Shown piece after piece: positions 11,906 to 24,977 of a DNA stretch of 64,000 bases. Position 1 is the stretch's first letter, and every line of letters begins with the position of its first letter. The notes beneath the pieces were generated by a model that saw only the letters and a list, made by a program, of their open reading frames with translations, did no database searches and had not been told where the DNA came from. Location: NCBI GenBank assembly GCA_014706295.1, contig JACSVZ010000002.1, forward strand, positions 54,722,660-54,786,659, in the 5' to 3' direction. A program made the position numbers and the translations under genes. This stretch comes from Lycocorax pyrrhopterus obiensis (Eukaryota; Chordata; Aves; Passeriformes; Paradisaeidae).

Positions 11906-13841
11906 CTGCAGGACAGTAACTGGAAGCTGTATCTAGCAACAACAATACTCACATATTTTCAATACCTTGATGGCATAGAAGCAGAGCATTCCAACCTAGA
12001 TATCCATATGTTTGGTTTCTAAACATGAGTGAATTGATACAAAAGTGTGGTTTCCCCGAGAGTCCCCATTAGCTCTTCTGACGAATTCTTTACATAGTAC
12101 TAATGCTTATATTCCTAATTGTTTTCAATATGCATATATACTTAGTATCAGTTGATAGCTCCCTGAACTTACATAAAATCTCATGGTCCCTGAAGGAATT
12201 TTAAAAAAAAGACACTGGGAAGACTGCTTGAATTGAATCCTGTGAAAGCACCTAGATACCACAGCAGTAAGTACCAAACAAATGTTCATAATAATCAACA
12301 AGATCACCACTTAGCACTTATATAGAGTTGTGGGTGACTGAGCTCTGTCAATTTAATTTATTTTTAGGCTTTTAAGTAAAAATAAGTCAAATTTTGAAAC
12401 ATCCTGTGAACATGCAGATCCCAAGAAAGTCAAGAGGGAATACACAGGTAACATAAACCAAAAGATGTTAATTTCATCCAAAGAGGTGCTATGAGCAAAC
12501 ATTTTGGAAACTCTGTCTGGTTTTGTACTTATCAGTTAGATTTTTTTTTTAAATGTTGATCTTCCCGTGCCTCTCTCCCTCTTTTTTTGTTTACATAATA
12601 GGATAATTACAACATTTAACTTTCGTAAATGAACATCAGGGTAAAATGTCTAATAAAATGGCTGTCATAGAGCCTAATCATGCATCACTATTTGAAAACA
12701 TGCCCAGCAGGCAAACCTCAAATTGTGAAAAAAAATTAAATCTGTCAGCATTTGGTTTTTGTACGTTGTGATATGATCAACCTACAAAGTGTACACTGTA
12801 GTTATAACATCCAGACCCATCCAATTATGTCTGGTTGTTTCTAAACTGCACAGGTCTATATCTGCAAAATATTGTAGATGGTAGGAGTTCCTAATAGGCT
12901 GCTTAGGCAGATATTTTAGTATATGCACATATATCAGAAATTTATGTGCAACATACAGTGTAGAGACAAGGATATTGAAATATCTGAAAGCACCGACTTG
13001 ACAGAGACACTTTAAATATCAGGTTCTCACAGATACTTAGTCTGCTCATTATATGCATTTATTGTGGTTGAGCTATTTGCTGTCTAAATCTATGCTGAAT
13101 TTTCTATCAGAAATAAGTACTGATAGTGGTATCACTGATGCGACATGACTTGATTCAATGCAAAGCGACGCGACCTGAGGTGATTGGAAGTACGCAGTGC
13201 TCATGTAAGCCTTGATATGACATGGATAGAAGAGAATGCACAAAATTTCTCAAAATATCTTTGTAAACAAGGTGCTGCTGGTCAAATTTGAACCAGTCTG
13301 AAAAACTACAATAACAATTTGCAAAATAAAAAAGGTATATTTCTTACAGAGCCATGGCAAAGCAAATAAAGAGCAGACATCATTCCCAGGTCTCTTGGAC
13401 CAAACTACTGGAGACATGAATAATGAAGAACACATCAGGGCACAGGCTAAGAGTGAGCAGACACCACCCCAGCTACTTTCCTTTCTGCTCTATTAGTGAC
13501 AGATAGGAAAGAGAGGAGAGGAAACTAAAAGAAAGGGATGCTCGTTGGGTCTAATCCTACAAGATAAACAAAATTGAAGTTGTCAGCATGTCTGAGGCTG
13601 GGTCTTACGTGTTTACAAGAAAGAGTAAATATATTTAAATATATTTAAAATCTTTAAATACAAATAACTACAAAATGCAGATGACTGACCCCTTTAGCAG
13701 CAGGTCAGTACTTACAGACTGACCCTAGACTCCTGTCTTGTAGGTTCCTGACTGTTCACATATATAATTTACAAGTTTGAAATGTTCCAGATCTATTTAA
13801 GCTGGCACACACTGAACACAATTTCAGTTAAACAGAGGCAT

Positions 13842-13889
13842 CTTGGTTTTGTCTGATTTACTTGGTTTTGTCTGATTTTGTCTGAGTTA
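13842..13889 (+). repeat. Tandem duplication, 19-base unit
   Basis: The unit CTTGGTTTTGTCTGATTTA at 13842-13860 is followed at once by a copy differing in the last base, and then by a partial copy beginning GTCTGA. A small local duplication with no sign of function. Confidence 0.85.
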
Positions 13890-16837
13890 CTTTTATGTTT
13901 ACATAGTCTTTAAAATATCTAAAACTGTTTACTTCATGCATGATGCACATGTACTGTAAACAAACATCATCTAACTTAAATTTGGCATATCTAATAATCA
14001 TAAATTGTATTGGTACTCATAAAAAAGGAATGAGTACTGAAAAAGTTATCTTTATTCTCTAATTTTCTGAAGTAGTAGCCACGTGTTGCAAGAATTAAAG
14101 CAAAAAAGCACCTTCTAAACTTTTTGAAAGGAGCTGCAACACAGTCCATATCACATTGATTAGTTTCTTGGTTCCTGTGTTTGTCTATTTTAGAATGATT
14201 TATCTGGCTTCTGAAAGATGCTTTCCCTACAAGAAAAATGGCTACTTCAGGGCTCCCTCACTGCTAAAAACCCAAACTCTTATCAAAAGGAAATTGCCAT
14301 CTGTCTTCTTGGATAACAGCCCAGCACTTGGGTCTCAGTGATCTAGCCTCTGTAGAAAGTGTGTCAACCGTGAGACACATCAAATTAATCTCCTTAATCT
14401 AAAACACTTATTTGCCTTTAATTTGAATTTGTGAATGTCATGTGCACATGTAAATATGACCATTTGCATATATAAATGTTAAAAATGCAATGTGAGGTCA
14501 CACCATGTTAATATGATGCTTCATGTTAAGTATTTGAGAAAGTATTTCTGAAAGTCTTGTTCTACAATAAAATATGCAGTCTTAGTATGTATGCCTGGAA
14601 CTGTTTATTCAAATGTTCATATTAAAAATCAAACTTCTAGGTAGAGACCTTCTCTTTTGCCCTTAGAAGAATAAATCCTACTTAATACTTAGGGGCACAT
14701 TGTTACCTGAGAATATATATAAAGCTTCTTAAAAAATTCTGTGCCAGCTGCTCTGCAAAAATCCTTATTTTTGAAGCTGGAAATACATCTGGATACTTTG
14801 GTTTATTTGTAATGTCATAGCATCACCAGATAGTTTTGCTTTCATGTAAGCTAGATGCTTACCTTGAATTTTCATTCACTTGAATGTGAACAAGATCAGA
14901 TCTAGAACTGCAGCTATGTGGAATATTTTTCTTTTCACTACTTTCAGCTCCAAACTGGACCTTACTAGATGCACTGATAAGATACAAAGTTGAAGAACCG
15001 TACAAATGGCTCCTGAGTGCAGTAGAAAGATTCCTGTCAAAGACACAAGTTAGTCCAAAATCTGAATCTGGTTCTTAATACAGGTATCTAGAAAGCTGGA
15101 AGGATTTAATTCTCTGTGTTTACATCAGCTGACTCCAAAGTCAAAATGACATAAACACCATAATTGATATCATGTGTTTGAGAAGTTCTCTCTCTGTTTT
15201 CCACGTTTCATGGAGAATATGTGAGATACCAAATCAGTTGAGACACTGATTTTTAATTAGATATTTGAGTTTTGGTGAAATCTCAGTATATAAAATGAGA
15301 TTTGAGAAGTATGAATAAAGTTGAAGAAAACATTCAGTTTGAAAACCTTGATGTCAAACAACATTTCCAATAAAATAGATATGAGAGGTGAGTGATAGCC
15401 ACTGAAATAAGTAAGCTGAATCAAAGTCTATGGAAGGGAAAAAAGCATGTAAAAAAGGATGTTGGGGATCCCTCAGTAGGATACTATTAATATTTCCCTT
15501 GGGCACTCTTTTTTTACTTTAGTAGAGTTCTGAATGCCCAGTGATGGACTGGAAGTGTGACTTTGTTTGACTCTTTTCTGTCAATGGGAAGGTTACTGCT
15601 GCTACATCTTTTCTAAAATAGAGCAATGAACACCTCTGAGCTTCCTCACATGACCACTATGTGAGCATACTGCATCTCAGATGGTGGCAACCCTCTGCCA
15701 CATTCATATTTGGATAGCTTACTTTGAGGGCAAACATACTGGAAGACACTAGATAGCACAAGGCTGACTACTGCAATTTAAAGCCACTGTTTATAATACA
15801 TACATACACCCAGTCTTGTCCTTTTTCACCAGCAGTCCTGCTCTATAGATAAAGTTACATGTAAATTGGTAATACTGTGTATTTAACATGCTGAAAATTG
15901 TGCCCTCAATGCAGCTCCTATAGAAGTAGAAAGGGAGAAGGGTTAATATGCAGCCACATATCTAACATATGTTACATACAGAGCCACATGTGTAACTTTC
16001 CCACAGAGAACATTGTCTCCTCCCAGGCCCTTCCATCTCATTTGCTGTCACCAAGAAACCTGCTCCAAAAAATGAAGTGTAAGTCCTGCCCCAGAAGCAG
16101 CACAGCCTGATGCCTGTAGCGTGGGGCTGGGCTGTGCTCAGGATCAACTGGGTGATTCCAGATTTAATTTTGTTTATGTTCTTCTAAGAGATATAGAGAA
16201 CGTTTTAAATGTACCAACTGCCTTGAAGGCTTTTTAAATTTGTTTGTTTGGTTTTCACTTTTTTGCTTTGTTTTCATAATCCATCCACATCTCACCTTTC
16301 CTGTGATTCCTCCCTAGGTTTTTCTTTTTTGGAGTGGGTATAAATTTTTTTGCTGCCATAGACCCCCTTTCTGCTTTTACCTATTTGACTCCTTTTCTCT
16401 GATCTCTTATCTCCAGTATGAGCTACTTTGCTCATGTCACTCTGAATCCGGTCACAATGGGTTTTCCGTATGGGAGTTCACACTGAGCTGCAAAAGAAGC
16501 AGTAAATCTACTGTATCTGTAATGCTGCCATATTAATTCCTAATCAATTTCAAAGCTGTATTTGAAACTCATATATTTCACCTCAGCAAAATCAAAATAA
16601 CGTCAAGTTGCCAACAGCAAATGAAACTTGAAAATATAATTAAAAACGTATAGGCTAGGAATGTATTGTTTCTGAGGTCTTTGCAATTGTCACTGTGCTA
16701 GGCACTATAAATTGATGGCAAGAGGGTATATGAAACTGAGATCCTCTTATAACAAAAGCATAGCTCCATATTGCTTGAGGTAACAGAAGAACTCTCGGAT
16801 GAATGTGAGTGATGACTGCAAGTATAAACTGCATAAT

Positions 16838-16851
16838 TTTTTTTTTTTTTC
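16838..16851 (+). repeat. Poly-T run
   Basis: A run of about 14 T. Similar runs occur near 17143 and 17864. Each is too isolated to be assigned to a retroelement tail with confidence. Confidence 0.8.
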
Positions 16852-17839
16852 TGCAAGGATCAATTCCAAATTTGTTAAAACCTGATGCTGAAATCCTGCA
16901 AAGACTGCCTAGTTAGCCTGCATGTAATCTTAATGCAGTCCTGGGTAAATTTGAGAGAGTTTGTGCTTGTGTGCTCTTGTAACTGTGATTTTTCTATTTC
17001 ATAAAGTTGGGGTGTGATCTTATACTCCACATTATACATGCCATTACATAAAATCACACACAAATATTAACTTATGCCTATGGTGATATTACTGTATTTT
17101 AAACAAAAGACATAGCAAAGCTTAGCTCCTATCATCCTCTCTTTTTTTTTTTTTCATGGAGACAGAATGTCAAAAATAATGCCTAGGTTATTACTCAATA
17201 TCTACTGGCTGGATGCATAGCCTGGGAAAAGTCTAATTACAATTTACAATAAACAATTTCCCCCATATTTATTATCAATGGAAATCTACTCATAGACATT
17301 CAGCCAAGGAATTGTGCTATATGGGCAAAAATATGTACTATCTTTCAACAGCAGCTCAGCTTACAACCTGAATGTCTGTAGCTTTTTCATTAAATTCATT
17401 ATTGCCTTATTGTACCTAGACTCTTGTTCTTCCATAAGGCACTGTCAATAGACAGAGAGATGAATTTCTTCATGTTCTAAGTATTTTCTACTTTTATCTG
17501 TTGACCAGATTCACAAAATATTTATGGGCCCTGTAGCAATTCTTGTGCTTTACAAAACAAGGGATTATTTTGGTGCTAAAAATAACGTAAGTTCCGAGTT
17601 CTTGGTCTGACTCTGATTTCTCTCTACCAGAATATAAATCTGATCTAATTTTAATGAGGTCAGCAGTGTTGCAATTAGTTAAAACAGAGAAACTCCTGTG
17701 AGGTTCAGTCCCTTCAATTTCTTATGGGTTTCAAGTCTGCAATAAGGGGGAGCAGGAATGATTCTTTCACTTGAAATACTAGTGTTAGCTAATTACACTG
17801 ATATTTTACTTAAATCAAATAGTCTCACCAAAGGCCTGG

Positions 17840-17876
17840 GGTTTGGGGTTTGTTTGTTTTCTTTTTTTTTTTTTAT
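17840..17876 (+). repeat. G/T-rich low-complexity run ending in poly-T
   Basis: GGGTTTGGGGTTTGTTTG is followed by a long T run. Read on the minus strand it is an A-rich tail-like sequence. No element body is recognised next to it. Confidence 0.7.
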
Positions 17877-20489
17877 ATTTATGCCTCCATAAACTAGAGA
17901 AGAAGTCAAAAGTCAAAACATTTACACCTACAGCTGTGAAACTAATGGATTTTTCTCTTTGCAGACTGAAAAATTTCCCTGAAACACCCTATTCACCTCC
18001 TTTAAAACAAACAAACAAATGAAAAAAAAACAGTTACAAAACACAGTCCAGGCAGACCTGGAGTGGAAAAAAATGGAAAATGAATAAATTTCAGGTCACT
18101 TGAAACATATAGTTCAGACCAAAATGTTTCTTGAAAGGAAATGTAAAATGGATCACCCTCAGATGGGTGTTATATAAATTGAGTGGAAATACTTGTCTTC
18201 AAAAAATCATTCGTATATGCCTTTTCTTAATCTCATCCATTTTGGGTTGGGAGGAACATATACATCTACCTATCTATCTGCCAAAATACACTTTTGGAAA
18301 TGGTGAAGTATGCAGGCCTCTTTGCAGTCACCGGTAGTGTGTCAGCAAAAGAGGTAAGTCAAGGGTCAGAAATGTTTTTGCAGACAACCTAGTCAGACAG
18401 TTCTGCTGTTCTAACGTACCTCCAACATGTCAGAAACTGTGATGAACTTAGCCTGAGTGCAATTAAGGCAGAACTCTTTCACTATGCCTATCATATTTGT
18501 AATACTTGTACAGGCGATAAAGCAAACACTACTTTCAAAATACGAAGTATGTGCTGTTTGCTTTCCAAACATAAAGCTGAATATATCCCCTTGAAAAAGA
18601 GGTTTCACAGAAGGCACTCATATATTATAAACCATTGAGATTATAAAGGTGAGCAGAAAAAGGATGGCCTAGTTTTAAGTATGTATTAACTGAACACAAA
18701 ACAAGGGTGCACTTATTCTGTGTTGAATTCTGTCGTCTTTCAATAATGGGAATCAGCAGGCAGGTAAAAATCCTCCTAATTTCACCTCAAAGAGACAGAC
18801 AAGGACTATGACCTGTAGAAGACCTGGTGATCATCAGCCACCTAGAAGAGGCAAACAAGCTCAATAATCTAAACTAAACCAGAAATTGCTACTTTTTTAG
18901 AACCAGTTTTTCAGTTGTAGCTGCAAGAAAGCAATCTGAGTGTGCTAAACTGGAATTTCCTTTCTTTTTCCTGAAGACTATGAGACCACTGAGAATTGCG
19001 GGTTGCTAAGACATCTGAACCAAGATCTTCAGGGAGAGAGGGACAAAGGTCCATTTGCCATGTTCACCTATACTCAAGGTTTCCCTGGCATTTCAAGTTG
19101 TGAATCCCATACTAGGGAATATCAGAAGGCTTCTTTTCCCCACTGGTCTGGCAAAGACCTAATTCAAAGCAGATTTACCTGATATATGGCTAGAACACCA
19201 AAATATTTCCTTTTATTTCAAGAAAATTACATTCCTTGATTAAATCAATGTCTGTGAAATCAGGTGTCTCTCTTTGTTCCTAATATTCATCCAAAAATAA
19301 CATTGCTCTTAAGAGCCATCAATGCAACAGGTGGAGTCCCACAGAGGTCAGTGTAATTGCACCAGTTTATACCAAGGTAGAATTTAGTGCATTGATGCTG
19401 GCATGTGAAAAATAAATCAGAAACTTTATGGATATTAAAAACAGTGTTAAAACAGGGTGTTTTATACAGTAATTATACGGTTATTTCTCAGTAATTCAAT
19501 CTACCAAGGGCAAAAATATATCTTTTATTGGTGCCTATGATGGTAATAATTCTCCCTGGCATCTGTAAAAGCAACAATAGCTTTTCATTGATTTTGCTTA
19601 AAAGGAAAGTTCAGGGTTAGAAAATGAGTATTTCATGTGGAAACAAGAAAAACTTTCCAAAGTATATGTGATGGAAATAGTAATAATTATGTTTGAGAAG
19701 GAAGGAAGTCTTGTGATTAGGGTCACAGGGTAGAGATATAAAAACCTCACCAGGGGTCCAATTCTTCCACGTATTTCCATTTTTTTAATTTCCTGTCTGA
19801 AAAATAAAATAAATAATAAAATTCTCTTTCTTTCACATTGTTTGCTTGTTTTCTCATTAGATAATACATCTGAAAGCTCATCAAGACTGGATTACATATG
19901 CACTTGTGCCAAACTAAGGCAAGATCAAAGATAAAACAAATTGTCTTATTTCAGGTTAAATCTGCATATGGAATACATTTTTCTGTTTACTACACAGTAT
20001 GTACTGACTTATGTATTTACCTAGTACTTTTAGCCACTACCATAATATATATCCAGGTAATATTAATGGAGGCCAAAAAATTCCTCTGAGGTACAGAAAT
20101 GAATGAACATCTAAGTTACTAGCAAAGCTGTTCACAAAATGTAGGTTTTTATCTAAGAAGCAGGCAAATGGTAAAAATAACTACAAGAGGCTATTTCAAA
20201 GTGAAGACTGACTTTACATAGGAAAATGGTAAATCCAGGAGAGCATACTATATAAGTCTGGATTTGCTGCTCTTTATAAGGTGACTGGTTCAAGTTTGTT
20301 GGTTCGCATTATCAGAGCACCCTGCATAAAAGAAAGCCTTGTCTTAGCTCTGAAGTTGTGATCTGATAACATATATATTATTTAGAAAACACTAATTTTA
20401 TCATTAATGTTCTAGACACTTTTCGTAAGATAAACCAATTACAGAACTTGACACTGCAGTTTTGGGGATATTCCCAATGCATCTGTCTC

Positions 20490-21130
20490 AGTCTGAGACA
20501 AGTTTGGGGGGAAATGCCCTGGAAGGAACATCTCCTCCACAGAAGACAGGTTTCAGCATTCCCTCCCCCACCGATACAAAAGGAATTTCTTGGATGAAAG
20601 TGAAAGAAACGATTTATTTAACAAGCAGAGTGCCAGCACAGGGCACAGGAAACAAATGAGTAATGTTAGATAATAAACCTCCTCTCTGCAGAGAAAGCTG
20701 GTGGATTTAGAGTTCCCTCTGTAGCTGGCTTGGCCCCTCCTGAGGTCTGAGGCCAGGATGCGGCGTCCCTGCAGCCTCCCTGCCGGTCCACGGGGTCCGA
20801 TGATCTGGTTCTCGGATCACAGCTAGGCCGAACAGTTCCAGAGAAGGAAGAAGAAGTTACCCGAGGATTTTGATATGCCAGTATGGGAAAATTTCTTGCC
20901 TCATCTAACAGGCTAAAAGCAGGAGGGTGTTCCCTCAGCTCTGCAGCAGTGAGAACGTAGGGGAGTGTGTGAGTCCTTGAACACAAACTGTGCTGAAGAA
21001 TTTGCCTGGCTTCTCTCCCCCCTCTTCTGGACCCAGCTTAAAACTGCAGGACCCATTTCTGGGCAATAAGGAGACGACAGGGGAATACAATATTATCATA
21101 AAATCACCCCAAGACAGCATCCTAGCATCC
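20490..21130 (-). mobile_element. Candidate solo LTR on the minus strand
   Basis: A GC-richer island of about 640 bases in AT-rich intron, with LTR-like order on the minus strand. A central CCTCGGGTAACTTCTTCTTC segment is followed by a C/G-rich part, then an AATAAA signal (20613-20618) after TTGTTA, and finally a CGGTGGGGGAGGG stretch with a CCCCCCAAACTTGTCTCAG end. This resembles the R-U5 ends of avian ERV LTRs as I remember them. It carries no viral coding region. It is in the same orientation as POU6F2, so its poly(A) signal reads with the gene. An unrelated GC-rich intronic block is the alternative; both boundaries are approximate. Confidence 0.45.
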
Positions 21131-24100
21131 CTTCTCTTTTTCTGTTTATTCACACTCTTGTAGTAAATGTCATATATTATACCCTTTTATTATCAAGTCC
21201 TATTTTAAAATTAATGACAGTAACTCAAATAATGCTGATCTGAGCTCTAGACCTAACAGTCTATCTTATTAAGCAGAAAAAAAACTACTCACTTGCATAA
21301 ATTACCGTCATCTCTAGCTGTTAAACATAAAAAAATCAGGGCAGAAAACTGTATGTTGAACTACAAGATCTGTACTGCACAGTACTACAGGCCCCTTGTT
21401 TATGATTAGCACTATCTGGCCCCCAGATGGTGGATAGAGATGAGTAGCCATGGATGCAAGGCCTCATCAACCCCTCTGTACAAGTGGCTGCTGTGGAAAA
21501 GAAGGGTTCATGATACCGGAGGCAGCACTATGGAGCTCTTGTCCTGCATCTTGTTTGGGGCACAGATGGTTTTGCCTTCAGCTGGAGCCGCCTCCATGGC
21601 AGCCAGCTCCCTTAATCACTGGCAGTGTTGTGGGGATGGCGCTTGTCCCGGGAGGGATGGCTCTAATTGGCCTAATTTGTTGCTTGGCCTAATGTGTTTC
21701 TTGTTTGGGGTTTGGTTTTGGCAGGGTTTTTTCTGTGTCTTCTAAGCAGATACTACAATCTGCAATCCTACACTCCTTCAGGGTAATCTCCCTACCCAAG
21801 ATCTACTTTTGCTTCCTTGCCACAACTTGTTCTTTGCTCAGGGAAAGAAGTTAGAGAGTCAACAGAAACCATATGCTACTGCATACTATCCCATAGTCTG
21901 AGTACAGAATGCTTTTGAATCTTTGAAATATATTACTTAATCAGAACCAAAACTGGAGATGGTGCCTCACTCAGGGGAACTCAACAGAAGATGCAAGAGC
22001 AACTCAAGTAAAGAATCTTCTCTCACAGCTGAGATTAATGTCTAGTGCTTACTATCTATTCTTTAAAAGTGTCCTGCATCAGATGCGTAGCAATAAAGGC
22101 AGTGGGGAAAATGTACACAATCAAATTATTCTTAGGCTACCGTTTACCTCAAAAAGGAGGTAAAAGTTTGGAAAAACCTAGTAGAGCTGTGGGCCCCGTC
22201 TTTGCTTACACCAATGTAAGAAACATAAAAGCCAAACACTAACACTATAAGTTTGGAAACTTAAAGTAAAAATAGGTGGACAAATAATCAAATTGCAGCA
22301 TTACAGAACAAAAATGCAGTAATAAAAAGAAAGGAATGCCATGGCAATGTGGTACATGGAACACCTGTATTTGCCAAACCTGTATGAAAAACCTCCTTGA
22401 AGTCAAATTACAAAAGACAACAGGCATAAAAGGAAAAAAAGAATATAAAAACGAAACTGAAAAGCAATTGCAGGTGAGTCGGTTGCCTTCAGTATGCTTT
22501 TCAGAGACCTGGAAGTCCATGACTCTGAGTGTCTGTGCATGCATATTACTCTATATAAGAAATATGCAAGAGAACATGCGTGAAATACAAGATTGCTCCA
22601 TAAATTTTAATGAACAAATAGCAGTCTGCTATGGACTACCAGCTAATTTAGGTGATAGGCTATATCAAAGCAAAATGAAGAAATATGTCATGTACACATT
22701 TTGGAATGTTCTCATTGCCCAAGCAGAACACAATTTTAAAAATGTGTATAGAGGTTAATCTCACCAAAGATAAAGAAAATTAAAGGTCTTTAATTTTATT
22801 TACAGAAGCAAAGCACTGCTGAGGTAATAAAAGAAATAACTAATTCTAACACATCAACACAAGAGTTCTGAAACATAAACACTGGAATCACAAGAATGAC
22901 TATTGAAATAATTACATTAAATCAGACACATGACACACAACACATCATAAACCCACTAAATTCTAGATTAGGAACAGAAGAGAGAAGACTATAGGTAAAT
23001 CCAAACACTTATGTATTTCTGTCATCTTTTCTGCATCTCATGAAGCCTATACAGCAGTCCTGCTGTGCAGAAGATCTAGGAGAAGAGATGATAGACATAT
23101 ATAAGTCACTGCATGAGAGATGAGGCTTTAATCTACTTGTGACGATCTTCAAAACACGCAGTCTTTTTGACTAGTGTTCTTTTTAGTTTACAAAACAGTG
23201 TCACAACTATTCTGATATAACTTACATTAGTTTAGGAGAATAAGACTTGCAGTAATGCTCCTCTCAAGCCCATATTCTGACACGAAGCTGTAAAAATAGC
23301 CTGTGCCATAATACAGTTAGCCCATGCTGCAGCCACACTTTTGTCTTCTTCCTGTCTGTTTGGGGAATACACAAATACCTACAATCTGAACCTGAAGTTA
23401 CGAAGCTTTCATCATCTCTACAGGTGGTAAAGGGAAACAGATCGTCCTGGGGGCAATCCAGACTTTACAAAAGAAGACCCTTTTCTGAGCTGTCTTCCAG
23501 CAAGGACTCTTTTTTCACTGACCATGGAAGGCATCTGAAGATATGTTTAAGTGGCTTGGTTGGGTGGCATGTACCAAAGGCATGCAACAAAGGCGTGCAT
23601 CTTGTACAAGGACACATTGCAAATGGAGTTCTGCAGCTTTACTGGTTTTTGGACACACTGCACACCAAATCCCACTGCCTGTCTTTGGGTATGTCTATAC
23701 ATTACTTAGAGATTTAGATTTGAGCAGAGGGAAGTAAGAAACCTGCATTAAGGGCCTACCTCTGAATGTTAACTATATGGGACTGTACAGTCTAGGTCCC
23801 AAATGACAGGTTTAAGTCAAGTGATCATTAAGTTAAATGACAGCATAACTATCTCTGAATCTAAAGCAGAATGATACATTCAGGACCTTGCAGCTCTTGT
23901 CTTTGGGAACCTGTGACAAGTCTCTGAGCATGTACACTGACTCCTTGTAATGAAAGCAAACTGTAAAGAGCAGCAATGCAAAAATGCTTGCACAGGCTAC
24001 AAAAACTATTGGCTGTGCTAAAATGGTGTTCCCCTTCTCCCTAGTTTTTATTCAGACTAGTTATCCTGAGTACAGCAATAAGGAGCACAGACCTCTCCCC

Positions 24101-24387
24101 CAGCTTCAGTACTACCGCACAGCTCTGTATCACACAGGGTAAGCCCCAGAGCCAAGGTACAGAAAATGCACTGTTCTGCTTAAATTATGCTTCCCTTTAA
24201 CCACATGCTCATTTCTCATGAACAATAAAGGTGCTATCCCAAAAGTAATCCATTTACAAGGAAAGTGTTAGCAATTTTAACAAAATTTTAACTGTTTTTA
24301 ACAAAAGGCTACATGAACGTCTAACAAAATAATTAAAAATTGACCCTTAGATTTATCCTTAGTCATTGTTCTTCACTGAGTATCCCT
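21131..24387 (-). other. POU6F2: Intron segment with an unclassified GC-richer block
   Basis: Mostly AT-rich intron. The stretch 21420-21745 is GC-richer and open in two overlapping plus-strand frames, but it has no known protein match that I can recognise and is probably an old unclassified repeat or chance. A 140-codon plus-strand frame at 22336-22758 is lysine and asparagine rich, as expected from AT-rich DNA, and I do not recognise it. Confidence 0.65.
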
Positions 24388-24977
24388 GGTTGGTTGTGAT
24401 CCTGTCTGTGAGTTTTGTCTGGGATGAAGTTAATTTTCTTCACAGTAGATAGCATGGGACTGTGTTTTGGATTTGTGCTGAAACAGTGTTGGTAACACAG
24501 GGATGTGTTAGTCATTGCTGAGCAGTGCTTGCACAGAGCCAAGGTCTTTTGTCTGTCTCACACTGCCTCACCAGGGAGGAGACTGGGAGTGCACAAGAAG
24601 CTGGGGGGGCACACAGCTGGGACTGCAACTGACCAAAGGGATATCTCAGTACCCTATGGCATCATGCTCAGCAATAAAAGGTGTGGGAAGAAGGAGGAAG
24701 AGGGGATACTCAGAGTGATGATGTTTGTCTTCCCAAGGCACTGTTACATGTGATGGAGCCCTGCTTTCCTAGGGATGGCTAAGCACCTCCCTGTCCATGG
24801 GAAGTGGTGAATTAATTGTTTGTTTTGCCTTGCTTGTGTTCACAGGTTTTGCTTTACCTATTAAAGTGTCTTTATCTCAACCCACAAGCTTTTTCACCTT
24901 TACTCTTCATTTATTTCCCCCATTCCACTGTGGGGTTCAAGTGAGTGGCTGTGTGGGGCTGGTGTTAAATCACAACA
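24388..24977 (+). mobile_element. Solo LTR of an avian endogenous retrovirus
   Basis: About 590 bases with a clear LTR layout on the plus strand. GGACTGTGTTTTGGATTTGTGCTGA-type sequence lies near the 5' end, then GAGCAGTGCTTGCACAGAGCC, a TATA-like AATAAAAG at 24673-24680, GATGGAGCCCTGCTTTCC, an ATTAAA poly(A) signal (24860-24865) followed by GTGTCTTTATCTCAACCCAC, and an end in AAATCACAACA. I recognise this as a very common avian ERV LTR type. No gag, pol or env sequence flanks it, so it is a solo LTR left by recombination. It is antisense to POU6F2. The 5' boundary is approximate, and no target-site duplication could be defined. Confidence 0.82.

Larger units (their letters stand above)
11906..20489 (-). 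other. POU6F2: Intron segment with minor repeats only
   Basis: AT-rich intron. It contains a local CpG cluster, a 19-base tandem duplication and several poly-T runs, all listed separately. No exon, RNA gene or intact mobile element is recognisable. Confidence 0.75.

Noticed and set aside
19320..19395. Stretch with GGTCAGTGTAATTGCACCAG, similar to old amniote repeats
   Set aside because: The resemblance is limited to a few dozen bases and could be chance.
22336..22758. Plus-strand open frame of 140 codons
   Set aside because: Lys/Asn/Thr-rich composition reflects A-rich DNA; I recognise no domain or homologue.
23688..23705. GGGTATGTCTATACATTAC, reminiscent of the end of an old hAT-type DNA transposon
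   Set aside because: I could not find the matching inverted terminal repeat or target-site duplication nearby.
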